This document shows, in pieces, positions 36,352-46,413 of a DNA stretch of 64,000 bases. The translations under genes were made by a program, and so were the position numbers. Numbering within the stretch: position 1 is the stretch's first letter; each line of letters begins with the position of its first letter. Under the pieces are notes generated by a model, which saw nothing but the letters and a program-made list of their open reading frames with translations, was not told the DNA's origin and searched no databases. Source of the stretch: Bog-950 sp964615305 (GTDB lineage Bacteria > Bacteroidota > Bacteroidia > Chitinophagales > LD1); contig CAZTNA010000006.1 of assembly GCA_964615305.1 (NCBI GenBank), forward strand, positions 1-64,000, read 5' to 3'.

Positions 36352-37356
36352 CTACATTTTGCTCAAAGCAGAAATAGTACTTTGTAAGTCTTCTTCCGAA
36401 AAATCTAAATGAGTAACCATACGAACCAAAGTGGGAGAGAATGGTTGAACACGAACCCCTAGTGCCACCAATTTTTCTGCAACCATAGAAGAGTTTGCTA
36501 CTTCGAAAATTACAATATTGGTTTGAGTGGGTAGCACTTTTGTTACCCAGTTGCAATCAGCGAGTTTTACGGCTAATTGCTTAGCGCGAATATGGTCGTT
36601 ATGTAAGCGAGAAACATGATGGTCGAGCGCATATATACATGCCGCAGCCAGAATTCCGCTTTGCCGCATACCTCCACCAAATACTTTGCGCAGTTTACGT
36701 GCTCGTTTAATAAAATCTGTTTTGCCGAGCAATAAACTGCCGGCAGGCGCACCTAAGCCTTTACTTATACAAACCGAAATACTATCAAACAACCCATGCA
36801 GTTCTTGCGGCTCTTTTTTCAAAGCAATAAGTGCGTTAAAAATACGTGCACCGTCTAAATGATAAATCAAATTTTTCTCACGGCAGAAATCAGAGATGAG
36901 CCTCATTTCATCAACGGTGTACACTGTGCCTCCACCTTTGTTAACTGTATTTTCTATGGCAACCAATCTGGTGTTTGGCAACCAATCAAAATCGGGCAAA
37001 ATCAATTCTTCAATTTGTGGTACCGTCATTTTGCCATGTGCGCCATCAGTTAACCGTATAGATACGCCTGAATGAAAAGCCCACCCACCTGTTTCGTAGT
37101 TGTAGATATGCGATACCTTATCACATATAATTTCGTCAAGAGGTTGCGTGTGTGTCTTAATAGCAATTTGGTTGGTCATGGTGCCAGTTGGGCAAAACAG
37201 CCCAGCTTCCATACCAAACAGACAGGCTGTTTTTTCTTCTAGAAGTTTTACAGTAGGGTCTTCTCCAAACACATCATCACCAAGGGGAGCTGTTACCATA
37301 GCCTGTAGCATAGCTGGTGTAGGACGTGTTACAGTATCTGAACGAAGGTCAATCAT
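36352..37356 (-). CDS. ltaE: Low-specificity L-threonine aldolase
   Basis: A 334-residue PLP enzyme of the fold-type I beta-eliminating lyase family that splits L-threonine and L-allo-threonine to glycine and acetaldehyde. Landmarks are MIDLRSDTVTRPTPAM at the N-terminus, HLDGAR (D168 contacts PLP), and the Schiff-base lysine K199 in ISKGLGAPAGS. The C-terminal domain is complete, ending in VRMVTHLDFSEEDL. It converges on aroK. Stereospecificity cannot be read from sequence. Confidence 0.93.
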   Translation of the reverse strand: MIDLRSDTVTRPTPAMLQAMVTAPLGDDVFGEDPTVKLLEEKTACLFGMEAGLFCPTGTMTNQIAIKTHTQPLDEIICDKVSHIYNYETGGWAFHSGVSIRLTDGAHGKMTVPQIEELILPDFDWLPNTRLVAIENTVNKGGGTVYTVDEMRLISDFCREKNLIYHLDGARIFNALIALKKEPQELHGLFDSISVCISKGLGAPAGSLLLGKTDFIKRARKLRKVFGGGMRQSGILAAACIYALDHHVSRLHNDHIRAKQLAVKLADCNWVTKVLPTQTNIVIFEVANSSMVAEKLVALGVRVQPFSPTLVRMVTHLDFSEEDLQSTISALSKM

Positions 37357-37399
37357 TACCGGTTGAATAAGTGAATACTATTAATTTGGGAAACGTAAC

Positions 37400-38995
37400 T
37401 TATCGTTTAGTAACTCGAATTGCTTTGCGATGGTTATTAATGGTTAGCACGCAATTGTAAACGCCTTTTGCAAAAGTTGAAACATCATCGGTAACCACTT
37501 GTTTGCCGGCTGCATACTTCTCACCGGATATTTGTTTTACTACACTTCCTTTCATATCTATCCACTCGAATTTTACATTAGCTGAAACAGGTAGTTCAAA
37601 CTCAATTTGTACCTTACCGGTTGAAGGGTTTGGAAACGCAAAAAAATTCAAGACGTCACTGCTCACCGGCTTCATGCTATTGGGTGCTTCAATAGTATCG
37701 AGCCACACTTCTAATACTCGCGTACTAGCAAAGCTTTGTACATCAGGATTGTTTTCGGAAATATTTAAATCCAAACTTTCTATTCCACCAACAATAAAGC
37801 CAAGCCTTTGATGATGTGGTAAAGCATTTAAGTGGGCGAAGTGTTTGCGGAACAAAGGAAGGTTAAAATCGTTGAAGAAATAAGCATTCGTTCCCAGCAA
37901 TGCTGGCATTCTGATACCGGCATCAAATTCATGATACTGCCAATCAATATCACGAGCTACATCGCTGATAGTACGAACGAACGGTACGAGCGTATCGGTA
38001 ACAGTTTGCTGACTAACAGTATCCATGTAATACATACTCATACCACCAAAAAAAAGATGATGTTGCAGAAAACTTACAGAATCATAAAGCGCACAAACTG
38101 CACTATGATATTGGCTCAGATTCTGGTTGAAATCATTTCTAACTATTATGGTGTCGGGATATATTTCTACACAGTTTAAATAGGGTAGGTTAGCGTGTGG
38201 CTGAAAAACTCCACTATAAGCTAATAGCCCCTCACCATAATAAGGATCTATCATGGGAATGAGATTGTAGTCTCTCCTTCTAAAATTATTTGTATCGCGA
38301 ATAGCAGTATAGTTATAAAGTGAGAGGGAGTTGCCATTGTCAGCAACCTGAAATTTGCGAACCTCATAAGTGTATGTTTGGGTTGATATGCCCGAAGTGC
38401 CAATGCGGTCGTAGTGTCCATCGTAACGATGACCAAACACCAAGTAATAAACCGAGTCTATTTTAGCAAGGTGAGCGCCACACACCGCTAAAACAGAATC
38501 TTTTGTCTGTCGAAAATTTCCAACAATCGGCTGAGCATTAATTACGTTTAACATTAATCCGTTAATGTTGATGGCTGTAAGCGTGTGAAAGGTGATAAAA
38601 TCTTGCACAGTTTCATGCCAACCGTACCCACCTACCATGTAGAGTGTAGAATCGTTTAAGTAAAACTGCATATTGCTGGTGGTGATAGCCTCGCGTATGC
38701 TATCGGGTAAAATTGATGTCGAAACAGCCCACCGTTGGTTGACAACAGGGTCAACAATATAGATACTATCGTTAATTCCTGTTTCAGGAAATGCAGATGG
38801 AGGTAAAAATCCGTGAAGCCCGTTTTTTCTGCCTCCAATAAAAAACCACTTATTGTTGTATGTGCCAAATGCGCCTGAATGTACAGCCGGTGTTGCGCTA
38901 ATACTGCTGTTTTCTAAGCGCAGTGTAAATAGCTGCTGTGCTTCTGCTGTTATTACAACACAAACGGCAAGCACAAACAATAAAACCTGTTTCAT
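37400..38995 (-). CDS. Kelch-like beta-propeller protein, T9SS type A cargo
   Basis: A 531-residue secreted protein with signal peptide (MKQVLLFVLAVCVVITAEAQ). Repeated glycine-pair motifs at blade ends (WFFIGGRKNG, LYMVGGYGWH, FFGGMSMYY, FIVGGIESLD) suggest a kelch/galactose-oxidase-like propeller. The type A sorting domain follows: FFAFPNPSTGKVQIEF...KAIRVTKR. No catalytic residues were identified. Its start codon is 2 bp after the stop of the sugar dehydrogenase-like gene, so both are translated from one message, which hints that the propeller works with that enzyme outside the cell. Confidence 0.8.
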   Translation of the reverse strand: MKQVLLFVLAVCVVITAEAQQLFTLRLENSSISATPAVHSGAFGTYNNKWFFIGGRKNGLHGFLPPSAFPETGINDSIYIVDPVVNQRWAVSTSILPDSIREAITTSNMQFYLNDSTLYMVGGYGWHETVQDFITFHTLTAININGLMLNVINAQPIVGNFRQTKDSVLAVCGAHLAKIDSVYYLVFGHRYDGHYDRIGTSGISTQTYTYEVRKFQVADNGNSLSLYNYTAIRDTNNFRRRDYNLIPMIDPYYGEGLLAYSGVFQPHANLPYLNCVEIYPDTIIVRNDFNQNLSQYHSAVCALYDSVSFLQHHLFFGGMSMYYMDTVSQQTVTDTLVPFVRTISDVARDIDWQYHEFDAGIRMPALLGTNAYFFNDFNLPLFRKHFAHLNALPHHQRLGFIVGGIESLDLNISENNPDVQSFASTRVLEVWLDTIEAPNSMKPVSSDVLNFFAFPNPSTGKVQIEFELPVSANVKFEWIDMKGSVVKQISGEKYAAGKQVVTDDVSTFAKGVYNCVLTINNHRKAIRVTKR

Positions 38996-38997
38996 AC

Positions 38998-41136
38998 TTA
39001 CTCTATCACTAAGTGTTTAACCACTGTGCTATTTTCTGATCTTAACTGCAAGGCATAGACTCCCTTTGCTAACAATAACTCAAGAGGAATAGTTGTTCTA
39101 ACCTTATCTAGCACCAGCTTTTGACTGTAGCATAACTTTCCGGTTGCATCTGTTATTCGCAACTCGCTGTTGCTTGATTGTTCAGAAGCAACATTAATAT
39201 TAAAGTGGCCATTACTTGGGTTGGGCGAAATACTAAAAGCTATTTCAGCAGAAACATTTTCAATTCCGGAGCAAATGTTTACTGTTAGTTGTATGCTGTC
39301 AGGGGTTACGCAGCCATTGTTATTAGTGTAAGTATAAAATACCCAACCATCTGCAGCCGTTAGCACTTGTAAGGGGTTAAAAGTGTCGTTTACTACAGCT
39401 GGCCCTGATATTACTCCCCCCGGAGGCATAAAGTAATCTCCAAGATAAAATGGTACATCTGTGTTGCAGAACGTGGTTGTGGTAAACAACTTAGTTACAT
39501 TGTTGTAAAAGTTTACCATAACATCAAAAGAGGCACTAGATACACACCCACTGGCATTAGTGTATTGGTACGTAATAGTGTTTATTCCCACGTTTGCTAA
39601 GTTCGAGTAAAATGTGTCAACCAATACGCCCGCACCGCTGTAAACACCACCAGTAGGTGTAACTACTCCGGCCAACGGAGCAGGAGGGTCGTTAACGCAA
39701 GAGGTTCCTATCTTAGGTAAAAAAAGTTCTGTAGTATCTAAAATGTTCACATACACAGAATCGCTGAACGCTTCGCAACCCGGGTAAAGGGTTTTTGAAA
39801 CAAGTATCTTGTACCATCCGCTCTCTGTAGTTGTATATACGTTACTGTTGGCTCCGTTTATAATGCCGCTAGAGTTAAACCACTGATAGCTGAGCGTATC
39901 GCCAGGTAATGCAGTAAGCGTAACAGGGGAACAGCCTTCTAGTGTATCATCCGTGGTTATAAATGCCACCGGATTGCAACCTGATAATTCAACAAGTTTG
40001 TAAATTCTGCCGGTAGGGTTTGCCGTTGAGCCACGATAAGCCAGATAAATTTCTCCTAAGTTATCTTCACCAAACGATGTGAATTGAAAATTGGTGAAGT
40101 CGTTCAATGTGTCTAAGTCAAACATGTTTCCATTACGAGTAACTGTGTAAATGGTGCCGTTGCCATAGTCTGTAAAAATGTATTTACCAAACAATTTGGC
40201 GTATTGTGTTCCGCGGTAAACATAACCGCCAGTAACCGAAACCACTCCATTAGTATGGCTGAGTTCAGCAATAGGTTCAGTAAACTCCGAGGCTGGTGTA
40301 GAGCAACCACCGTATGCGTGTAAGCCCTCACGACATTTCCAACCGTAGTTTTGCCCCCCTGTATCATTAGCCGGTTGAAAATCTATTTCTTCGTATGTGT
40401 TTTGCCCAACATCAGCCATCCAATAATCACCGGTTACTCTGTCGAAACTACAGCGCCAAGGGTTGCGCAATCCGTACGCCCAAATTTCGGGTTTTGTGTT
40501 GGCTACGCCCACAAATGGATTATCAGCAGGTATTGCATATCCTGCTGCCGTGTCGCTAACATCAATTCGCAAAATTTTGCCTAAAAATACATTAAGGTTT
40601 TGCCCATTACCTTGTGGGTCGCCAGCACTTCCACCATCACCTTGTGACGCATACAAGTATCCGTCTGATCCAAATGCTAAACTACCACCGTTATGATTCG
40701 AGTAGGGGTCATAGTAAGTCATTAAAATGCGCTCGCTGTTAGGGTCAGCCTGAGTAGAGTCCCCCGGCATAACATTAAAACGAGAGATTACAATAGAATC
40801 TGCACCTAAATCAGTAGTATATTGAACGTAAAAAAAGCCATCTTGCTTGTAAGACGGTCCAAAAGCTATGCCCAGCAATCCTTCTTCGTCACCCGTGCTG
40901 TTTACTCTTGCATCAATATCCAGAAAAGGGGTGCTTTGCTTGCTGCCATCTTTATAAAGAATGTTTACCACTCCCTTTTGCTCAACAATGAATAGGCGAT
41001 TATCGCCACAGTGTTTAATGTCTATGGGGCTTGTATAGGCAGTTGCCAACTGCGCCAAACTCACCTGCGGCAGCTGCGAAAATGTGGGTTGTGCTAAAAA
41101 AATGAATAACAGGGGCGTAAAAAATTTCTTTATCAT
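38998..41136 (-). CDS. PQQ-type glucose/sorbosone dehydrogenase, T9SS type A cargo
   Basis: A 712-residue secreted protein with a signal peptide (IKKFFTPLLFIFLAQPTFSQ). Residues ~25-390 form a GSDH beta-propeller: CGDNRLFIVEQKGVVNILYKDG, DEEGLLGIAFGP, HNGGSLAFGSDGYLYASQGDGG, WAYGLRNPWRCSFDRVTGDYWMADVG and EEIDFQPA. Family members are PQQ-dependent soluble aldose dehydrogenases. Ig-like and HYR-like modules follow (~395-620), then the sorting domain FSISPNPSNGHFNIN...VVKHLVIE. PQQ biosynthesis genes are not in the window, so cofactor supply is unknown, and some relatives are not dehydrogenases. It is the first gene of a two-gene unit with the kelch-like cargo. Confidence 0.9.
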   Translation of the reverse strand: MIKKFFTPLLFIFLAQPTFSQLPQVSLAQLATAYTSPIDIKHCGDNRLFIVEQKGVVNILYKDGSKQSTPFLDIDARVNSTGDEEGLLGIAFGPSYKQDGFFYVQYTTDLGADSIVISRFNVMPGDSTQADPNSERILMTYYDPYSNHNGGSLAFGSDGYLYASQGDGGSAGDPQGNGQNLNVFLGKILRIDVSDTAAGYAIPADNPFVGVANTKPEIWAYGLRNPWRCSFDRVTGDYWMADVGQNTYEEIDFQPANDTGGQNYGWKCREGLHAYGGCSTPASEFTEPIAELSHTNGVVSVTGGYVYRGTQYAKLFGKYIFTDYGNGTIYTVTRNGNMFDLDTLNDFTNFQFTSFGEDNLGEIYLAYRGSTANPTGRIYKLVELSGCNPVAFITTDDTLEGCSPVTLTALPGDTLSYQWFNSSGIINGANSNVYTTTESGWYKILVSKTLYPGCEAFSDSVYVNILDTTELFLPKIGTSCVNDPPAPLAGVVTPTGGVYSGAGVLVDTFYSNLANVGINTITYQYTNASGCVSSASFDVMVNFYNNVTKLFTTTTFCNTDVPFYLGDYFMPPGGVISGPAVVNDTFNPLQVLTAADGWVFYTYTNNNGCVTPDSIQLTVNICSGIENVSAEIAFSISPNPSNGHFNINVASEQSSNSELRITDATGKLCYSQKLVLDKVRTTIPLELLLAKGVYALQLRSENSTVVKHLVIE

Positions 41137-41361
41137 AGTTTTTGTTTAAGTAGAAAAAACACTCGAAACTAAGCATTGTTTTGAAACATGCGCAACTAAT
41201 TGATATAGGTTGTGTTATTATCAACAAACTTTCGTTTCTGCCAATTGTCATTTGGTTATTTGTTCAGTGGTTGGTTGCAGATAATTATCAACCGAATTTG
41301 AATTTTGTCAGTGACAAATTCCCTTACCAACACTTTTACCATAAATAGTTGAAAATTTTTC

Positions 41362-41391
41362 TTGGTGTTTGCGCCAATACGGGTAAATTTG
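41362..41391 (+). promoter_or_regulatory. Predicted pyrG promoter
   Basis: TTG at 41362-41364, 19 bp, then TAAATTTG at 41384-41391, an exact match to the Bacteroidota TTG-N19-TAnnTTTG form. Transcription would start about 8-10 nt before ATG 41407, giving a very short leader. The remaining divergent 270-bp region (41137-41406) shows no other clear element. Confidence 0.6.
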
Positions 41392-41406
41392 CCAAACGCT
41401 TCTAAA

Positions 41407-43047
41407 ATGGCTAAATACATATTTGTAACAGGCGGTGTTACATCTTCGCTCGGCAAAGGAATTTTTGCCGCATCTCTGGCAAAATTACTTCAGGCAAGAG
41501 GTTACAGAGTAACTATCCAAAAATTCGACCCTTATATTAATGTTGATCCCGGCACATTAAACCCGTATGAGCATGGTGAATGTTATGTAACGGAAGATGG
41601 TGCCGAAACAGATTTGGATTTGGGACATTACGAAAGGTTCTTAAATATAGCTACTTCACAAGCTAACAATGTTACAACAGGACGGGTTTACCAAACTGTA
41701 ATAAACAAAGAACGGGAAGGTGCTTATCTGGGTAAAACAGTTCAGGTAATTCCGCACATAACTGATGAAATAAAACATCGTATGCTGCTGTTAGGCACTA
41801 CAGGAGAGTACGATATTGTAATTACAGAAATTGGAGGAACTGTAGGCGATATTGAAGCCTTACCATATATAGAAACACTTCGGCAAATTCGATGGGATTT
41901 AGATGAGCATGATACGCTTGTTTGCCATCTTACACTTTTACCGTTTTTAAAATCGGCTAAAGAGTTAAAAACAAAGCCCACTCAACACAGTGTAAAAGAA
42001 TTGCAAACTATAGGCGTACGACCCGATATTCTTGTGTGCCGCACCGAAATGCCAATTACTGATGATATGCGCAAAAAACTTGCGCTCTTTTGTAATGTAG
42101 ATAGAGGCTCGGTTATTCAGGCACTTGATGTGGACTCTATTTATGCAGTGCCGCTTGAAATGCAACAAGAGCACTTAGACACCACAGTTCTTAAAAAGCT
42201 ACAACTAAGTGCCGAAAAACCAATTGACCTTAAGAAGTGGTGTGAGTTTGTTGACAAGCTTCGAAACTCAAGAGATGAAGTTAAAATTGGATTGGTAGGT
42301 AAGTACATTGAGTTACAAGATGCGTACAAGTCAATTCACGAATCGTTTATACATGCGGGTGCTGTTAACGGAGTAAAAGTTTGTGTGGAGTGTATTCATT
42401 CAGAGCACATTGATGAAATGAATGTAGCTGGTTTGTTGGGTGGCTTAGATGGTGTTTTAGTGGCTCCTGGTTTTGGAAATCGCGGTATCGAGGGAAAAAT
42501 AACTGCTATAAAATATGTACGTGAAAACAATATTCCATTCTTCGGTATTTGCCTAGGTATGCAGTGTGCTGTTATTGAATTTGCACGCCATGTTCTTAAG
42601 CTAAAAGATGCACACAGCACCGAAATGAACCCCAATACATCAGCACCGGTAATTGATATGATGGCGCAGCAGAAAAAAATTAAGAATAAAGGGGGCACTA
42701 TGCGTTTAGGCGCTTACCGATGCGAATTATCTGCCGGCTCGTTAGGCAACAGGTTATACAACACAGAACATATCAGCGAGCGCCACCGCCATAGGTATGA
42801 GTTTAACAATACTTATTTGGAGAAGTTTGAATCAGCCGGTATGACTTGCTCGGGAAAAAATCCCGACAATGGGCTGGTTGAAATAGTTGAAATTCCTTCT
42901 CATCCCCACTTCATAGGTGTGCAATACCACCCCGAGTTAAAGTCAACGGTAGATAATCCACACCCGCTTTTTGTTGGATTAGTAAAAGCCGCAGTAGATC
43001 ATAAGCAAAAAAAAACGGCTGATGTAACCGAAGCCGTAACTGCGTAA
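41407..43047 (+). CDS. pyrG: CTP synthase
   Basis: 546 residues from ATG 41407 (MAKYIFVTGGVTSSLGKGI), almost the length of the E. coli enzyme; the codons from 41362 overlap the promoter and are rejected. It makes CTP from UTP, ATP and glutamine. The N-terminal amidoligase domain has the P-loop GGVTSSLGKG, YINVDPGTLNPYEHGE and ITEIGGTVGDIE. The C-terminal class I glutaminase has nucleophile C382 in FFGICLGMQ and the His/Glu pair in GVQYHPELKS. The next gene overlaps its stop codon by one base. Confidence 0.97.
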   Translation: MAKYIFVTGGVTSSLGKGIFAASLAKLLQARGYRVTIQKFDPYINVDPGTLNPYEHGECYVTEDGAETDLDLGHYERFLNIATSQANNVTTGRVYQTVINKEREGAYLGKTVQVIPHITDEIKHRMLLLGTTGEYDIVITEIGGTVGDIEALPYIETLRQIRWDLDEHDTLVCHLTLLPFLKSAKELKTKPTQHSVKELQTIGVRPDILVCRTEMPITDDMRKKLALFCNVDRGSVIQALDVDSIYAVPLEMQQEHLDTTVLKKLQLSAEKPIDLKKWCEFVDKLRNSRDEVKIGLVGKYIELQDAYKSIHESFIHAGAVNGVKVCVECIHSEHIDEMNVAGLLGGLDGVLVAPGFGNRGIEGKITAIKYVRENNIPFFGICLGMQCAVIEFARHVLKLKDAHSTEMNPNTSAPVIDMMAQQKKIKNKGGTMRLGAYRCELSAGSLGNRLYNTEHISERHRHRYEFNNTYLEKFESAGMTCSGKNPDNGLVEIVEIPSHPHFIGVQYHPELKSTVDNPHPLFVGLVKAAVDHKQKKTADVTEAVTA

Positions 43048-44249
43048 TGGAAACCACATCAGAAGAACTTCGGTTAATAGCCAAAACCATTTTTGGCTTA
43101 GAAGAAGTGCTGATGAACGAGTTGCAGAAATTGGGTGCGCGCGATATTGAAAAACACAATAGAGCTGTAAGTTTCACAGCTGACAAAGGTGCTATTTATA
43201 AGTGCAATTTATACTTGCGAACAGCATTGCGGGTGTTGGTTCCGCTTACAAAGTTTGAAGCTAACAATGAGCAAGAACTATATTCAGAAATTCAAAGAAT
43301 AAACTGGGAGCATTTTTTAGATGCTGATGATACTTTGGCAATTGATACTGTTTTAAACACAGAGCTGTTTACCCACTCGCTCTATGTATCGCAAAAAGTA
43401 AAAGATGCCATAGCCGACCAGTTCAGGGCGAAGTATGATAAGCGTCCGAGTGTTGATTTAGATAAACCCACTATTCGCCTGCACTTGCACATTTACAACA
43501 ATGTGTGCTCGCTCGCACTTGATAGTTCCGGAGAAAGTTTGCATAAACGCGGCTACCGCGATAAAACAAATTTAGCCCCTATAAACGAAGTGCTGGCAGC
43601 CGGTCTTGTAATGCTAAGCGGTTGGCAGGGTCATACTAATTTTATTGACCCTATGTGCGGCAGCGGCACCATATTAATCGAAGCAGCTTTGATTGCAGCT
43701 AACATTCCACCGGGCTATTACAAGTCTGATTTTGGTTTTATGCGTTGGAAAAAGTACCTGCCATTTGACGAAATTCTTTGGAATAAAATTTATGATGCTG
43801 CCATTGAGCGTATATCACCTGATACACCTAAAGTATTTGGTGGAGAGTTGTCACACCATGTAGCCCGAAAAGCAAAAGAAAATGTAAAACGCGCTCGCGT
43901 AGAAGATATAGTTCAGATTCGAGAATGCGACATGAGAAATTTCGAAGCACCTGAAGGAGGCGGTGTTGTTATTGTCAATCCACCGTATGGTGAGCGAATG
44001 ACCAAAGACAACCTTCAGGAACTATATAAAACAATTGGCGACACTTTTAAGCAACGGTTTACAGGCTACGATTGTTGGATTATTAGCTCGAACCCCGAAG
44101 CGTTTAAAGCTGTGGGACTAAGACCCACCCGAAAAATTCAGGTGTTTAATGGGCAGCTTGATTGCCGGTTTATGAAGTACAATATTTACAGCGGCACCAA
44201 GAAACTACATAAGCTACAGAAACCTGATGTAGAAGATGCTTCAACATAA
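43047..44249 (+). CDS. THUMP-domain RNA N2-guanine methyltransferase (RlmL-like)
   Basis: 400 residues. The N-terminal ferredoxin-like/THUMP region runs to about residue 160 (AKTIFGLEEVLMNELQKLGA, then DLDKPTIRLHLHIYNNVCSLALDSSGESLHKRGYR). A UPF0020 Rossmann methyltransferase follows with FIDPMCGSGTILIEAALIA and the NPPYGERM catalytic motif. The family includes RlmL (23S rRNA m2G2445), RlmK-less in this length, and related tRNA m2G enzymes. It starts within the pyrG stop codon (taatg), so it is translationally coupled to CTP synthase. Confidence 0.9.
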   Translation: METTSEELRLIAKTIFGLEEVLMNELQKLGARDIEKHNRAVSFTADKGAIYKCNLYLRTALRVLVPLTKFEANNEQELYSEIQRINWEHFLDADDTLAIDTVLNTELFTHSLYVSQKVKDAIADQFRAKYDKRPSVDLDKPTIRLHLHIYNNVCSLALDSSGESLHKRGYRDKTNLAPINEVLAAGLVMLSGWQGHTNFIDPMCGSGTILIEAALIAANIPPGYYKSDFGFMRWKKYLPFDEILWNKIYDAAIERISPDTPKVFGGELSHHVARKAKENVKRARVEDIVQIRECDMRNFEAPEGGGVVIVNPPYGERMTKDNLQELYKTIGDTFKQRFTGYDCWIISSNPEAFKAVGLRPTRKIQVFNGQLDCRFMKYNIYSGTKKLHKLQKPDVEDAST

Positions 44250-44294
44250 CAATTCTTATTGCATAACATTATTTTCCCTCTCTAAATTATCGAT

Positions 44295-45821
44295 ATGAAA
44301 AGTGTATTAAAACAGTTGGGAGTTACTGCTGTTAATGCGGGTACTTCTACCGGCAATAAATGGACTAAACAAAAAAGTGATACTATTTCATCCTACTCGC
44401 CTGTAGATGGTAAATTGATTGGTTCTGTGATAGCCACATCGGAGAAAGAATACAAGGCTACGGTAGAAACTGCCGCATCAGCTTTTAAAATTTGGAGAAA
44501 TGTACCGGCTCCAAAACGGGGTGAAATTGTGCGGCAAATAGGAGATGAGTTGCGCAAATTCAAAGAGCCGCTCGGCAAACTTGTTTCGTACGAAATGGGA
44601 AAAAGCTTACAAGAAGGTTTAGGTGAAGTGCAGGAGATGATTGACATCTGCGATTTTGCTGTGGGGTTATCGCGCCAGTTACATGGCCTTACCATGCACA
44701 GCGAACGACCCGAACACCGAATGTACGAACAGTGGCATCCAATGGGTATTGTCGGTATTATATCAGCATTTAATTTTCCTGTGGCCGTGTGGAGTTGGAA
44801 TAGTATGCTGGCGTGGGTGTGTGGCGATGTATGTATTTGGAAACCGTCAGAGAAAACACCTCTCTGCGGTGTGGCTTGTCAGAACATTGTTGCCAGTGTG
44901 TTTAAAAGAAGCCATTTGCCGGAGGGCATTTCATGCCTTGTTAATGGCGATTACAAAGTAGGAGAGTGGTTGAGCAACGATGCACAAATTCCGTTAGTGT
45001 CTGCTACAGGTTCTACGCGCATGGGTAAAGCAGTAGCCCAAACTGTAGCGGGTCGCTTAGGAAGAACATTGCTCGAACTGGGCGGCAACAACGCTATTAT
45101 TATTTCTCCTGACGCTGATTTAGAAATGGCCATGGTAGCAGTTGTATTTGGTGCGGTGGGCACAGCAGGTCAACGTTGCACCACCACGCGCAGATTAATT
45201 GTGCACGAAAGCCGTTACGAAGAAGTGAAAAAGAAATTGGTGAAAGCATACGCGCAACTGAAAATCGGCAATCCGTTAGATGAAAAAAACCATGTTGGCC
45301 CGCTGATAGATACACAAGCGGTAACACTTTACAACACCGCTATTGCTGCCGCTAAAAAAGAGGGAGGAAAAGTTTTGGTGGAAGGCGGTGTATTGAAAGG
45401 GAAAAATTTTGAGAGCGGTTGCTATGTAAAGCCGTGTATAATAGAAGCAAGCAACGAAATGAATATTGTGCAACACGAAACATTTGCGCCCATACTTTAT
45501 TTAATAAAATATAAAACCATATCGCAGGCTATCGAAATTCAGAATGGTGTAGTGCAGGGTTTATCATCAGCCATAATGACTACTAATATGCGCGAAGCTG
45601 AACTGTTTCTTTCAAACAATGGCAGCGACTGTGGAATTGCTAATGTAAATATCGGCACCAGCGGTGCTGAAATAGGTGGGGCTTTTGGCGGAGAGAAAGA
45701 AACCGGTGGAGGCAGAGAAAGCGGAAGTGATGCCTGGAAAAACTACATGCGCAGACAAACCAATACCATCAACTATGGCACAAAACTCCCTTTAGCACAA
45801 GGAATAAAATTCGATTTGTAG
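44295..45821 (+). CDS. Aldehyde dehydrogenase, ALDH7 type (aminoadipate-semialdehyde)
   Basis: A 508-residue NAD-dependent aldehyde dehydrogenase. The catalytic cysteine is C295 in GTAGQRCTTTRR and the general base is E261 in LLELGGNNA; ISAFNFPVAVWSWN is the cofactor entry motif. The C-terminus (NIGTSGAEIGGAFGGEKETGGGRESGSDAWKNYMRR) is the ALDH7/antiquitin signature. ALDH7 enzymes oxidise alpha-aminoadipate semialdehyde (piperideine-6-carboxylate) in lysine breakdown and also lipid-derived aldehydes. The gene stands 45 bp after the methyltransferase gene with no lysine catabolism neighbours, so its in vivo substrate is open. Confidence 0.92.
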   Translation: MKSVLKQLGVTAVNAGTSTGNKWTKQKSDTISSYSPVDGKLIGSVIATSEKEYKATVETAASAFKIWRNVPAPKRGEIVRQIGDELRKFKEPLGKLVSYEMGKSLQEGLGEVQEMIDICDFAVGLSRQLHGLTMHSERPEHRMYEQWHPMGIVGIISAFNFPVAVWSWNSMLAWVCGDVCIWKPSEKTPLCGVACQNIVASVFKRSHLPEGISCLVNGDYKVGEWLSNDAQIPLVSATGSTRMGKAVAQTVAGRLGRTLLELGGNNAIIISPDADLEMAMVAVVFGAVGTAGQRCTTTRRLIVHESRYEEVKKKLVKAYAQLKIGNPLDEKNHVGPLIDTQAVTLYNTAIAAAKKEGGKVLVEGGVLKGKNFESGCYVKPCIIEASNEMNIVQHETFAPILYLIKYKTISQAIEIQNGVVQGLSSAIMTTNMREAELFLSNNGSDCGIANVNIGTSGAEIGGAFGGEKETGGGRESGSDAWKNYMRRQTNTINYGTKLPLAQGIKFDL

Positions 45822-45939
45822 AGCTTGAGTTTAAGGTTGTAATAGTCTGTTGTGAGCAGTTTGATGTTCAGCATAAATTGACAACTTTAACTTTATAAGT
45901 TGACTTACCCTTTTTATCTCATCTTTCTATATTCGCTAC

Positions 45940-46410
45940 ATGACACTTTGGATAATACTCGCCATTATTTTTGTGGGGTTGGTTTTGGTGTTTCTTGAAA
46001 TTTTCCTCATTCCGGGTACTACGCTTTTTGGTATAGCAGGTGGTATTGCCTTGGTTATTGGGGTGATAATGATCTACAGTTATTATGGGGTACGCTACGG
46101 TAATATTGCAGCCGCTACCACTATAGTGCTGGTGGGTGTTGCAGTAGTGCTTGGCTTTAAAGTAATTCAGAGCAACAAATTAGCCATGAAGGCAGAAATT
46201 ACCGGCAAGGTTAATGAGCTGGAAGCCGATTTATACCAAGTTGGTGATAAAGGAACCACAGCTACAGAACTTCGACCTAATGGCAAAGCAATATTTGGTG
46301 ATGAAAAAATTGAAGTTTACAGTACAGGCGAGTACATTGCGCGCAACACGGATATAGAAATTACCAAAGTTACTCACGATAAAATATTTATTAAACCAGT
46401 TAAAAGATAA
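45940..46410 (+). CDS. NfeD-family membrane protein
   Basis: A 156-residue protein with hydrophobic segments at about 2-22, 25-46 and 50-72, and a C-terminal OB-fold domain (KGTTATELRPNGKAIFGDEKIEVYSTGEYIARNTDIEITKV). This is the short NfeD form that pairs with flotillin-like proteins. Three bases separate it from the flotillin gene, so they form an operon. The pair organises membrane microdomains; the biochemical role of NfeD is not settled. Confidence 0.93.
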   Translation: MTLWIILAIIFVGLVLVFLEIFLIPGTTLFGIAGGIALVIGVIMIYSYYGVRYGNIAAATTIVLVGVAVVLGFKVIQSNKLAMKAEITGKVNELEADLYQVGDKGTTATELRPNGKAIFGDEKIEVYSTGEYIARNTDIEITKVTHDKIFIKPVKR

Positions 46411-46413
46411 TCT

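Noticed and set aside
41137..41361. A riboswitch or leader peptide upstream of pyrG
   Set aside because: The predicted promoter sits only about 16 bp before the start codon, leaving no room for a leader; the rest of the spacer is AT-rich without strong stems.
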